The notes under the pieces: generated by a model
The model's input: only the letters and a program-made list of their open reading frames with translations
Database searches by the model: none
What the model was told of the DNA's origin: nothing
Part shown: piece after piece, positions 9,235 through 17,388 of the stretch
How positions within the stretch are numbered: the stretch's first letter is position 1
Layout: each line of letters starts with the position of its first letter
From: an uncultured Helcococcus sp.
GTDB taxonomy: Bacteria; Bacillota; Clostridia; Tissierellales; Peptoniphilaceae
Assembly (NCBI RefSeq): GCF_946998255.1
Contig: NZ_CAMPYN010000003.1
Coordinates: 1 to 42,553, forward strand
DNA length: 42,553 nucleotides
Reading direction: 5' to 3'
Made by a program: the position numbers and the translations under genes

Positions 9235-11211
9235 TTATATTCCATATTCATCTTTTAACTTTCGAATTTGATCTCTTAGGTCTGCTGCTCTTTCAAAGTC
9301 TAAGCTTTCAGCTGATTTCATCATCTCTTCTTCTAGGTTAACAATTATCTCATGGAGTTGTTCAGATGATACAGAACTTGTACTTGTATCAAATTCAACC
9401 TCATCTTCAGCTGCCATTGATACAGTTGTAATATCTGTAATATCTTTCAATATTGATTTAGGTTCAATTCCATGGTCTTCATTATATTTCTCTTGTATTT
9501 GTCTTCTTCTAGCAGTTTCATCCATAGCTTGCTTCATAGACTTAGTAATAGTATCTGCATACATCAAGACTTTACCTTCTGCGTTCCTAGCAGCCCTACC
9601 TATAGTCTGTATTAGTGAAGTTTCAGACCTTAAAAAACCTTCCTTGTCAGCATCCATAATTGCTATTAAAGAAACTTCCGGTAGGTCAAGCCCCTCTCTT
9701 AATAGGTTAATTCCTACTAAAACATCATATTTACCTAATCTTAGGTCTCTTAAAATTTCAACCCTTTCAATAGTATCTATGTCAGAATGCAAGTAGGTTA
9801 CCTTAATTCCTAAGTCTTTCATGAAATCAGTTAAGTCCTCCGCCATCCTTTTAGTTAGAGTAGTCACCAGAGTCCTATAACCTTTTTGAGTATTAGCCTG
9901 TATTTCATTCATAAGATCATCAACTTGGTTTTCTGTAGGTCTAACTTCCACCAAAGGATCCAAAAGACCAGTAGGTCTAATTATTTGTTCGACTTGTCTA
10001 GTTTGATGTTCTTTTTCATAAGTTCCAGGAGTTGCTGATACAAATACAGCTTGGTTGATTAAAGATTCAAACTCATTAAATTTTAACGGCCTATTATCTA
10101 AGGCTGATGGCAATCTGAAACCATAATCTACAAGATTTTGTTTTCTTGACCTGTCTCCCTCATACATGCCACCTACTTGTGGTATGGTTACATGAGACTC
10201 ATCAACTAATAAAAGCCAGTCATCATCGAAATAATCTAGTAAGGTATATGGTCTAGAACCTGGAGCCCTTTGTGATAAATGTCTAGAATAGTTTTCTATA
10301 CCTGATGTAAATCCAACTTCAGTTAACATTTCTATATCATACAAGGTTCTTTGTTCTAATCTCTGAGCTTCTAATAATTTGTTTTGAGACTTAAGTTCTT
10401 TTAGTCTTTCTTCTAATTCTTCTGATATTGATTTTACAGCTGCATTGATTTTATCCCTGGAAGTTGCATAGTGAGATGCTGGGAAAATCATAATATGATT
10501 TAATTGACTTAAAACTTCCCCTGTAAGAGAATTCACTTCAAGAATTCTATCAATTTCATCTCCAAAAAATTCGACCCTGTACATATTTTCAGTAGCATTA
10601 GCTGGGAAGATATCCAAAACATCTCCCCTTAATCTAAAGGTACCACGAGAAAAATCAATATCATTCCTTGTAAATTGAATATTGATCAATTTTTTCATGA
10701 CCTCTTCTCTTGAAATTTCAGTATTTGGTCTCAATGAAACCATCATGTGTTCATAATCTATAGGATCTCCTAGTCCATATATACAAGAAACAGATGATAC
10801 TATGATTACATTTCTTCCTTCAAACAAGGAAGCTGTAGCAGAATGTCGCATCTTATCAATTTCATCATTAACAGAAGAATCTTTTGCTATATATGTATCA
10901 GTTGCAAAAACATAGGCTTCTGGTTGGTAATAGTCATAATAAGATACAAAGTACTCAACCCTATCTTCCGGGAAAAACTCTTTAAACTCTTGGTACAATT
11001 GATAGGCTAAGGTCTTATTATGAGCCAGCACCAAGGTTGGTTTTTCATAATTTTGAATTATATTAGCCATGGTAAAAGTTTTACCTGACCCAGTAACACC
11101 CTTTAAAGTCTGAAATTTATCTCCATTCTTCAATCCCTTCACCAATTGATTTATAGCATTTGGCTGGTCTCCCATAGGAGTATATTTTGATTGTAAATTA
11201 AATAAAGTCAT
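9235..11211 (-). CDS. uvrB: Excinuclease ABC subunit B UvrB
   Basis: The damage-verification helicase of nucleotide excision repair, which receives DNA from UvrA and recruits UvrC. 658 aa, full length. Visible motifs: Walker A GVTGSGKTFTMAN near residue 40, the beta-hairpin region YYDYYQPEAYV near residue 92, a DEAD-like LLVDESHVT motif, helicase motif VI QTIGRAARNAEGKV, and the C-terminal UVR domain (LEEEMMKSAESLDFERAA) that contacts UvrC. It sits between ctpA (11 bases upstream) and uvrA (9 bases downstream), so the three genes probably form one transcript. uvrC is not in the window. Confidence 0.97.
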   Translation of the reverse strand: MTLFNLQSKYTPMGDQPNAINQLVKGLKNGDKFQTLKGVTGSGKTFTMANIIQNYEKPTLVLAHNKTLAYQLYQEFKEFFPEDRVEYFVSYYDYYQPEAYVFATDTYIAKDSSVNDEIDKMRHSATASLFEGRNVIIVSSVSCIYGLGDPIDYEHMMVSLRPNTEISREEVMKKLINIQFTRNDIDFSRGTFRLRGDVLDIFPANATENMYRVEFFGDEIDRILEVNSLTGEVLSQLNHIMIFPASHYATSRDKINAAVKSISEELEERLKELKSQNKLLEAQRLEQRTLYDIEMLTEVGFTSGIENYSRHLSQRAPGSRPYTLLDYFDDDWLLLVDESHVTIPQVGGMYEGDRSRKQNLVDYGFRLPSALDNRPLKFNEFESLINQAVFVSATPGTYEKEHQTRQVEQIIRPTGLLDPLVEVRPTENQVDDLMNEIQANTQKGYRTLVTTLTKRMAEDLTDFMKDLGIKVTYLHSDIDTIERVEILRDLRLGKYDVLVGINLLREGLDLPEVSLIAIMDADKEGFLRSETSLIQTIGRAARNAEGKVLMYADTITKSMKQAMDETARRRQIQEKYNEDHGIEPKSILKDITDITTVSMAAEDEVEFDTSTSSVSSEQLHEIIVNLEEEMMKSAESLDFERAADLRDQIRKLKDEYGI

Positions 11212-11222
11212 TTATAATCCTT

Positions 11223-12425
11223 TTATTTTAATAATTCTATAGCTTTTTTTAATTGTTTATCTTCTTCAATGTTTTCTGGACCAATAATTTTAACTTCTTT
11301 AGATAATTCAACAGGATAATCAGGTTTTATTCCTTCCCCATGAATTTTATTTCCATTTGGAGTGAAAAATTCAGCAACAGTCAATTTGATTCCTTCTTTT
11401 TTCCCATTGTTAAATACAGGATAAATCTGTTGAATAACACCTTTACCAAAACTTGTTTCCCCAACTAGCTTAGCCCTATTGTTATCTTGCAAGGCACCAG
11501 ATAAAACTTCTGAAGCAGAAGCTGACCCTTTATTTATAAGGACAGTCATAGGCAAGTCCATCTTTCCGTCTTTGCTACGAATTTCTTCATTATTCTTATC
11601 ATCTTTATATTTTACTGATATTACAACTCCATCATCTAATAAATAATCGGCTATTTCTTGAGCAACATTAAGCAATCCGCCTGGATTGTTTCTTAAATCA
11701 AAGACTAAACTTTTTGCTCCTTTTGCCTTTAAATCCTCAACAGCTGCGATAAAATCTTTGGCAGATTTTTCTTGAAATCCAGTAAGTAAAACATATCCAA
11801 TATTTTCTTCTAGCATTTTAGAATGAACTGTTTGTACACTGATTATCTCTCTTTTTATTTCTAAATCAAGGACCTCTTGATCTGTACCCTTACCTCTAAG
11901 GAGGGTTATATTAACTTCACTGCCTGCTTCACCTCTCATAACCTTTACCGCCTTTTCTAAATCTTCAGCAGCAAATTTTTCTCCATTTATGTGAGTGATA
12001 TAATCACCAGGTTGTATACCTGCCTTGTCTCCAGGTGTGTCTTTAATCGGTGCTACAACTTCTATAAATCCATTTGAAGATGCGGTAACTTGTATACCTA
12101 TACCACCAAATTCTCCTTGAGTATCTTCCATCAAAGATTTAAACTCTTCTTCATTGAAATAAACAGAATAAGGATCGTCTAGTGAGGATAGGATTCCTTT
12201 ATAAATACCAGTTTCCATCTTCTCTTTATCTATATCACCTATGTAGTTTTTATCAATATTATCAACTATAGAGTCTATATTTGTTAAAATCTTTTCATTA
12301 GATATAGTACTATCTACACCTACATTATTATCAAAACTTCTTGAATATTTTCCTAATCCAAAACTAAAGACACTAACTAATCCCAGTATTAGAGCCAATG
12401 TTATCCCTTTAACTTTTTTATTCAT
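11223..12425 (-). CDS. ctpA: C-terminal processing peptidase, S41 family (CtpA/CtpB type)
   Basis: A membrane-anchored or secreted serine protease of the S41 tail-specific family, 400 aa. The N-terminus has a basic stretch and a hydrophobic segment (about residues 7-25) that acts as signal or anchor. A PDZ domain spans about residues 105-185 (GIGIQV ... GIQPGDYITHINGE). The protease domain has the serine segment GSASASE (residues 300-306) and the lysine K328 in SFGKGVIQ, the serine-lysine pair of the family. Substrate is unknown; related proteases process envelope proteins or sporulation signals. It lies directly after the ftsEX-hydrolase operon but has its own extended -10 promoter and begins the transcript leading into uvrB and uvrA, a link that looks positional rather than functional. 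Confidence 0.92.
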   Translation of the reverse strand: MNKKVKGITLALILGLVSVFSFGLGKYSRSFDNNVGVDSTISNEKILTNIDSIVDNIDKNYIGDIDKEKMETGIYKGILSSLDDPYSVYFNEEEFKSLMEDTQGEFGGIGIQVTASSNGFIEVVAPIKDTPGDKAGIQPGDYITHINGEKFAAEDLEKAVKVMRGEAGSEVNITLLRGKGTDQEVLDLEIKREIISVQTVHSKMLEENIGYVLLTGFQEKSAKDFIAAVEDLKAKGAKSLVFDLRNNPGGLLNVAQEIADYLLDDGVVISVKYKDDKNNEEIRSKDGKMDLPMTVLINKGSASASEVLSGALQDNNRAKLVGETSFGKGVIQQIYPVFNNGKKEGIKLTVAEFFTPNGNKIHGEGIKPDYPVELSKEVKIIGPENIEEDKQLKKAIELLK

Positions 12426-12458
12426 TTTTACATCTTCCTTTCAACACTATATCTATAT

Positions 12459-12467
12459 ATTATACCA
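12459..12467 (-). promoter_or_regulatory. Extended -10 promoter of ctpA-uvrBA
   Basis: On the minus strand TGG directly precedes a perfect TATAAT (12459-12464), giving the TGnTATAAT extended -10 form. No good -35 box stands 16-18 bases upstream, which is typical of extended -10 promoters. It lies between the terminator of the preceding gene and the ctpA ATG. Confidence 0.6.
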
Positions 12468-12504
12468 CTTATAAGAAATCTCACTCTTTAAATTAAAACA
12501 AGTA

Positions 12505-12536
12505 AAAAGGATATTGATTTTTATCAATACCCTTTT
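12505..12536 (-). terminator. Terminator after the M23 hydrolase gene
   Basis: A 14-base stem (AAAAGGGTATTGAT pairing with ATCAATATCCTTTT, one G-U pair) with a four-base loop, ending in a run of T. It begins seven bases after the hydrolase stop codon. The arms are A/T at the base, so the hairpin might also function on the plus strand. Confidence 0.85.
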
Positions 12537-12543
12537 ATTCATC

Positions 12544-13986
12544 CTATCTAATGTATGGTAGTGGATCTACTTTTCTTCCATTTATCCTAACTTCAAAGTG
12601 AAGATGAGGTCCTGTAGAATATCCTGTTGATCCCATAGTTCCTATAATTTGTCCTCTAGAAACACTTTGTCCAACCGATACATTTATTGATTTCATGTGT
12701 AAATAAGCTGTTGATATTCCATTGGAATGCCTGATAACTACATAATTGTTACTACCAGAATATAGACCACCATAAGTTTGATTTGGGAATGGATAATTAA
12801 CTCTCTCTATAACTCCACTTTCAGCGGCATATATAGGCGTCCCCGCTGGTCCTGCAATATCTAACCCCCAATGGTAATTAGATAAGCCAGCAACTGGAGC
12901 TCTTCTAGGACCAAAGTATGATGTTATCCTTGTAGCAGCTGTAGGCCAAGCTAATTGTCCTGAAAACTTATAGTTATTATTAACACTTCCATACCTATCA
13001 CTTGCATCTGTTAACCTAGATTCAGCATTTTGTTTTCTTCTTCTTGCTGCATCAGCTTCAGCTTTTCTTTTAGCCTCTTCAGCAGCTCTAATTTTAGCTT
13101 CTTCAGTCCTTATTTCATTTTCTATTTTTCTAATTTCTGAACTTAACTCAGTTCTTTGATTAGCAAGCTTAGATTTTTCTTTTAATCTTTCATCTAAACC
13201 TTCTTGATATTTAGAGATTTCGTCATTAATACTTGCTAACTCTTCATATTTTTCACTTTCTTCTTCTTTAACTTTATCAAGCAAAATATTTTGAGCAGAT
13301 TTTTGATTTTCTAAATAAAGCTTTTCTTTTTCACTATTATCCTTAGATATTTCAAGTGAAGTTTTATCACCCTTTAACTCAACTAATAAGGCATCAAGTC
13401 TTTCCTTGTCTTTTTTAAGGCTTTCTATAAGTTTTTTATCAAATTCAGTGATTGTTGTAATCATCTTACTTCTACTTAAAAAATCTGTTATATCTTCTGA
13501 AGTCAATAAGATTTCAACTTTTTCTGCATCACCAATTTTATAAGATATTCTCAATCTTTCTCTTAAAAGTGTTGTGTTTTCTTCAATTCTATTTTTAATA
13601 TTTTCTATTTCATCTTCTTTAGATTTTATTTCATTACTTATTTCAATTATTTGTGTATCTAATTGATAAATAGCATTTATTGTAACTTGAATGTCCTCAT
13701 TCAATGTTTTGATTTGATCTTCTAAAGCATTTTTTTCTGAAGATAGATTGGATATGATTGAGTTTACATCAGCTTTTTCGCTTTCTCTACTCTTTATTCT
13801 ATTTTTATAAGTATTGATCTCTTTTTCTTCATTGCTTATTTTATTTTCTATCTGGTTTAAATTTCTTTTTCTATCCTGCAAATTTCTATTTAAACTATTT
13901 GTAGCATAGACTTGTTGACCAGACAATACAATAGATGCTGTTAAAGCTAAAGCACATACTTTTCTCTTAGTGTTTTTAGTCAACAT
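12544..13986 (-). CDS. Secreted coiled-coil murein hydrolase with M23 (LytM) domain, PcsB/EnvC-like partner of FtsEX
   Basis: A 480-aa exported protein. Residues 1-29 form a signal peptide (ALALTASIVLSGQQVYA, cut probably after YA). Residues about 30-320 are a long charged coiled coil (Glu/Lys/Ile/Ser rich), followed by an Ala/Arg/Lys-rich hinge. The last ~110 residues are an M23 peptidase domain with all zinc and catalytic residues: H372 and D376 in HWGLD, H430 in YLHM, H461 and H463 in GPHLHFEV. In E. coli EnvC this site is degenerate; here it is complete, so the protein should cut peptidoglycan cross-bridges itself. Its start overlaps the end of ftsX by 11 bases. This follows the known logic in which FtsEX controls a coiled-coil hydrolase at the division site (PcsB in streptococci, CwlO in Bacillus). 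Confidence 0.92.
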   Translation of the reverse strand: MLTKNTKRKVCALALTASIVLSGQQVYATNSLNRNLQDRKRNLNQIENKISNEEKEINTYKNRIKSRESEKADVNSIISNLSSEKNALEDQIKTLNEDIQVTINAIYQLDTQIIEISNEIKSKEDEIENIKNRIEENTTLLRERLRISYKIGDAEKVEILLTSEDITDFLSRSKMITTITEFDKKLIESLKKDKERLDALLVELKGDKTSLEISKDNSEKEKLYLENQKSAQNILLDKVKEEESEKYEELASINDEISKYQEGLDERLKEKSKLANQRTELSSEIRKIENEIRTEEAKIRAAEEAKRKAEADAARRRKQNAESRLTDASDRYGSVNNNYKFSGQLAWPTAATRITSYFGPRRAPVAGLSNYHWGLDIAGPAGTPIYAAESGVIERVNYPFPNQTYGGLYSGSNNYVVIRHSNGISTAYLHMKSINVSVGQSVSRGQIIGTMGSTGYSTGPHLHFEVRINGRKVDPLPYIR

Positions 13987-14902
13987 AATTAACCTCTCTA
14001 TCTAATAAATACTTTCTTATTGAAAATACTGATCCGATAATACCAATACCCAGACCCAAAGCCATAAATATATATAATAATGGCAATTGATATAAATTAG
14101 GTCTTATTAAATTTAGTATTGATAAGTTATCCGATAATTTATTTGCGAAATTTTCATAAATAAATTTATATAGGAAATATACAGCTAAATAACTCAAGCC
14201 GGAGGCTAGTACACTAAAGAATACTCCTTCTATTAAGAATGGTATTCTTATATATGAGTTTGTAGCCCCAACATTTTTCATAATAGCTATCTCATTTTTC
14301 CTAGAAAATACAGTTAATTTAATAGTATTTGAAATAATGAAAATTGAAACAAATATTAGCACTAAAACTAAAATAGTTCCAAATATTTTTGTATAGTTTG
14401 AGATTTTAGATATTTGTGATACTAGCTTATTATAATAGTTTATATCTTCTACGATATTCTCATCTTTTATAGCATTTACAAATTCATCAGCTTCTTCAAT
14501 ATTTTCTAAACTAACTATAAATGAAGCAGGTAAAAGACCCTCATAATCTACACTTTCTAAAAGATGGGCATCTTTTCCCCAAGATTTTTTCATTAATTCT
14601 AAGGCCTCTTCTGATGACCTAAATTCAACTGTTTTTGCTATGTTTATAGAGTCAATTTTAGTCCTTAAGTTTTCAATATCTACTTTTGAAGCCTCATTTA
14701 CTATATAAACTTCAACATCATTGACTTTTCTTTCTACTTGCAGGGACATGTTATTAACTGTGACAGTGATAATAGTTATTATACCTATTATAAATAAAGT
14801 AAAGAAAGTTGAAGTAACGGATATTAATCCCATATTTTTATTTTTCCAAATACCTTTTATTCCTTCTTTAAAGGTATTGAAGAATTTTCTAATAGATTTC
14901 AT
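13976..14902 (-). CDS. ftsX: Cell division ABC transporter permease FtsX
   Basis: The membrane subunit of FtsEX, 308 aa, full length. One N-terminal membrane segment (about residues 24-48) is followed by an extracellular domain of ~115 residues, then three membrane segments in the C-terminal half, with the conserved FtsX/MacB motif IAIMKNVGATNSYIRIPFLIEG between the first two. FtsX is known to transmit ATP-driven changes from FtsE to an external murein hydrolase. The gene overlaps ftsE by 14 bases and the hydrolase gene by 11, strong evidence for translational coupling of the three. Confidence 0.95.
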   Translation of the reverse strand: MKSIRKFFNTFKEGIKGIWKNKNMGLISVTSTFFTLFIIGIITIITVTVNNMSLQVERKVNDVEVYIVNEASKVDIENLRTKIDSINIAKTVEFRSSEEALELMKKSWGKDAHLLESVDYEGLLPASFIVSLENIEEADEFVNAIKDENIVEDINYYNKLVSQISKISNYTKIFGTILVLVLIFVSIFIISNTIKLTVFSRKNEIAIMKNVGATNSYIRIPFLIEGVFFSVLASGLSYLAVYFLYKFIYENFANKLSDNLSILNLIRPNLYQLPLLYIFMALGLGIGIIGSVFSIRKYLLDREVNYVD

Positions 14903-15575
14903 CTAGATAACCTCCCACAGAGTCTCTGACTATTTTACCATTAGAAACTGTAATAACTCTTTTTTTCATTTCATCAACAATTTCTTTTGAATGGGTATTT
15001 ATGATTACCGTAGTCCCCTTTTGATTTATTTCATCAAAGTAATTCATGATTTCCCAGGCTGTATCTGGATCAAGGTTTCCTGTCGGCTCATCAGCCAGTA
15101 GCACCTTAGGTTTAATAGATAAGGCTCTTGCTATTGAGATTCTTTGCATCTCACCACCAGATAATTCATTTGGATAAGCCTTAGACCTGTCTTTTAATGA
15201 TACAAGTTCTAAAACTTCATTAATCCTTTTTTTCTTGTTTTTTCTTGATAAGCCTTGAGCATCCAAAACAAACTCTATATTTTCATATACAGTCCTATTT
15301 GGAAGGAGCCTAAAATCTTGGAATACTACCCCTACTTGTTTTCTTATCTTAGGAATAATTCTCCTTGAAACTTTAGTAATTTCTTCACCATCTAAATATA
15401 TATGACCTTCATCTGGATCAATTTCTTTCAAAATCAATTTTGTAATAGTTGATTTCCCAGCTCCTGAAGCTCCAGTTATAAAGACAAATTCGCCCTTATG
15501 TATATGGAAAGAAACATCATCTAAAGCTGTAATGTTGTCTTCATATAATTTTTTTACATTTTCAAATTTTATCAT
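14889..15575 (-). CDS. ftsE: Cell division ATP-binding protein FtsE
   Basis: The ATPase subunit of FtsEX, 228 aa. Walker A GASGAGKST (about residues 36-44), Q-loop VFQDFRLLPNRTVYENI, which is characteristic of FtsE, signature LSGGEMQRISIARAL and Walker B VLLADEPTGNLD are all intact, as is the switch histidine in INTHSKEI. It is the first gene of the ftsE-ftsX-hydrolase operon. Its ATG at 15575 has a GGTAGGT-type site upstream. Confidence 0.96.
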   Translation of the reverse strand: MIKFENVKKLYEDNITALDDVSFHIHKGEFVFITGASGAGKSTITKLILKEIDPDEGHIYLDGEEITKVSRRIIPKIRKQVGVVFQDFRLLPNRTVYENIEFVLDAQGLSRKNKKKRINEVLELVSLKDRSKAYPNELSGGEMQRISIARALSIKPKVLLADEPTGNLDPDTAWEIMNYFDEINQKGTTVIINTHSKEIVDEMKKRVITVSNGKIVRDSVGGYLDEIY

Positions 15576-15593
15576 ACTTACCTACCTTCAATT

Positions 15594-15623
15594 AGTATAA
15601 CATAAAAGTTACAAAAAGGTTAA
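15594..15623 (-). promoter_or_regulatory. Candidate promoter of ftsEX-hydrolase operon
   Basis: -10 TATACT (15594-15599) with a weak -35 TTAACC (15618-15623) 18 bases away. A second TATACT lies about 35 bases further upstream, with TTGTTT 17 bases from it. Either could be used. No clear terminator separates this region from fhs. Confidence 0.4.
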
Positions 15624-15660
15624 GAAAAGTATACAAGAAACTATTCACATAAACAAAACT

Positions 15661-17304
15661 TTAAAATATATTTATTATATTGTTATCTTCATCCAAATCA
15701 ATTTCTAAAGCATTTGGTTTATTATTTAATCCTGGCATGGTCAATACTTTATTTAAATAGACAACTATAAAACCTGCTCCACTCTTTACTTTTAAGTCTT
15801 GAACCAATATATTAAAATTTTTAGGCCTTCCTTTTAACATAGGATTATCAGATAATGATTTTTCTGTTTTAGCTACACAAATAGACAACTTACTAAAACT
15901 ACTAGATTTAATATCTTTAAGTTTGTCCAAAGCCTTATCAGAATAATCTACACCATCCGCTCCATATATTTGCTTAGCAATTTTTTCTATTTTAAGATCT
16001 AAATCATCTTTATCTTCATAAGTATACTTAATATCTCTCTTATTATCTTCTATTAAATCTATAGATTTTTCAGCTAAGTCAATAGCTCCTTCACCACCCT
16101 TTGACCAAACTTCCGTTAATGAAAATTCAATGTTTTTTTCTATAGCCCAAGTCTTCATAAAATCTATTTCTTTTTCACTATCATTTTTATAAAGATTTAA
16201 AGCTACAATTACTGGCAAATTAAAACTTTGCATGTTTTCAATATGTTTTTCTAGGTTTTTTATTCCTTTTTCTAAGGCATCTATGTTTTCTTCAGTTAAG
16301 GATTCTTCATCTTGGCCACCATGCAATTTAATAGCTTTTATTGTGGCTACAACAACAGCTAATTTAGGTTTAAGACCGGATATCCTAGATTTGATATTCA
16401 TAAATTTTTCACCACCCAGGTCTGCACCAAATCCAGCTTCAGTTACTACATAATCCCCAAGTGCTAAAGCAGTTTTACTAGCAATCACAGAATTGCAACC
16501 ATGGGCTATATTAGCGAATGGACCACCATGGATAATAGCAGGATTATTTTCTAGGGTCTGTACAAGATTAGGTTTAAAAGCATCTTTCAACAAGGCTGTG
16601 GCTACACCTTCTGCTCCTAAGTCTTTTACAAATATAGGAGTATTATCCTTTTTGTAGCCTATCAAAATATTAGATATTCTATTTTTCAAATCCTTATAAT
16701 CTGTGGCTAGGCATACTATGGCCATCAATTCAGATGCAACGCTTATATCAAAGGAACTAGCTCTTTCATTATCCTTGCCAACATAGATATCAATGGACCT
16801 TAAAGCTCTTTCATTCATATCCATTACATAATTAAATTCAACTTGATCAAAGCCTAACTCATTACCGAAAAATATATGGTTATTAATCAAAGCCATTATG
16901 GCATTATGAGCACTAGTTATTGCATGGAAGTCACCTGTAAAGTGGAGGTTTATATCTTCCATAGGGACTATTTGTGCATAGCCACCTCCGGTAGCTCCAC
17001 CTTTTCTTCCAAGGACTGGACCTAAAGATGGTTCCCTAAGAGCAACAATAGATTTTTTTCCTAATTTATTTAAAGCATCAGATAAGCCTATAGTGATTGT
17101 AGACTTACCTTCACCTGCCTTTGTAGGATTTATAGAAGTAACTAAAATTAAATTTCCATCATCACTTTCATAGCTAGATTTATTGATCTTAGCCTTATAA
17201 TCACCGTAAAGAATTATGTCTTCTTCTTTTAAATTAATTTTACTTGCTACATCCTTTATTTTTAACTTTTTAGCTAATCTTGAAATTTCATAATCTGATT
17301 TCAT
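15661..17304 (-). CDS. fhs: Formate--tetrahydrofolate ligase
   Basis: ATP-dependent formation of 10-formyltetrahydrofolate from formate, feeding one-carbon units to purine and formylmethionine synthesis and, in acetogens, the methyl branch. 547 aa from the ATG at 17304, which has GAGGTG five bases upstream; the frame extends ten codons further up but that start lacks a binding site and gives a poor N-terminus. The nucleotide-binding P-loop reads NPTKAGEGKST (near residue 60), followed by family motifs REPSLGPVLGRKGGATGGG, FTGDFHAI and GGPFANIAHG. No other folate enzyme is adjacent. It stands between the pyk terminator and ftsE with no obvious promoter of its own, so it may depend on read-through or a weak promoter. 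Confidence 0.96.
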   Translation of the reverse strand: MKSDYEISRLAKKLKIKDVASKINLKEEDIILYGDYKAKINKSSYESDDGNLILVTSINPTKAGEGKSTITIGLSDALNKLGKKSIVALREPSLGPVLGRKGGATGGGYAQIVPMEDINLHFTGDFHAITSAHNAIMALINNHIFFGNELGFDQVEFNYVMDMNERALRSIDIYVGKDNERASSFDISVASELMAIVCLATDYKDLKNRISNILIGYKKDNTPIFVKDLGAEGVATALLKDAFKPNLVQTLENNPAIIHGGPFANIAHGCNSVIASKTALALGDYVVTEAGFGADLGGEKFMNIKSRISGLKPKLAVVVATIKAIKLHGGQDEESLTEENIDALEKGIKNLEKHIENMQSFNLPVIVALNLYKNDSEKEIDFMKTWAIEKNIEFSLTEVWSKGGEGAIDLAEKSIDLIEDNKRDIKYTYEDKDDLDLKIEKIAKQIYGADGVDYSDKALDKLKDIKSSSFSKLSICVAKTEKSLSDNPMLKGRPKNFNILVQDLKVKSGAGFIVVYLNKVLTMPGLNNKPNALEIDLDEDNNIINIF

Positions 17305-17341
17305 TTTCACCTCATTGAATAAATAAATTATCAAAAATGAA

Positions 17342-17369
17342 AGATCCTAGATTTAATAACCTAGGATCT
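17342..17369 (-). terminator. Terminator after pyk
   Basis: A perfect nine-base stem (AGATCCTAG / CTAGGATCT) with a ten-base loop, followed by TTCATTTTT. The imperfect T run suggests incomplete termination, which would allow some expression of fhs. Confidence 0.7.
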
Positions 17370-17388
17370 CATTTATTGATTTATATTT

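Noticed and set aside
17305..17334. Ten extra codons at the start of fhs
   Set aside because: GAGGTG stands right before the ATG at 17304; the upstream start has no binding site.
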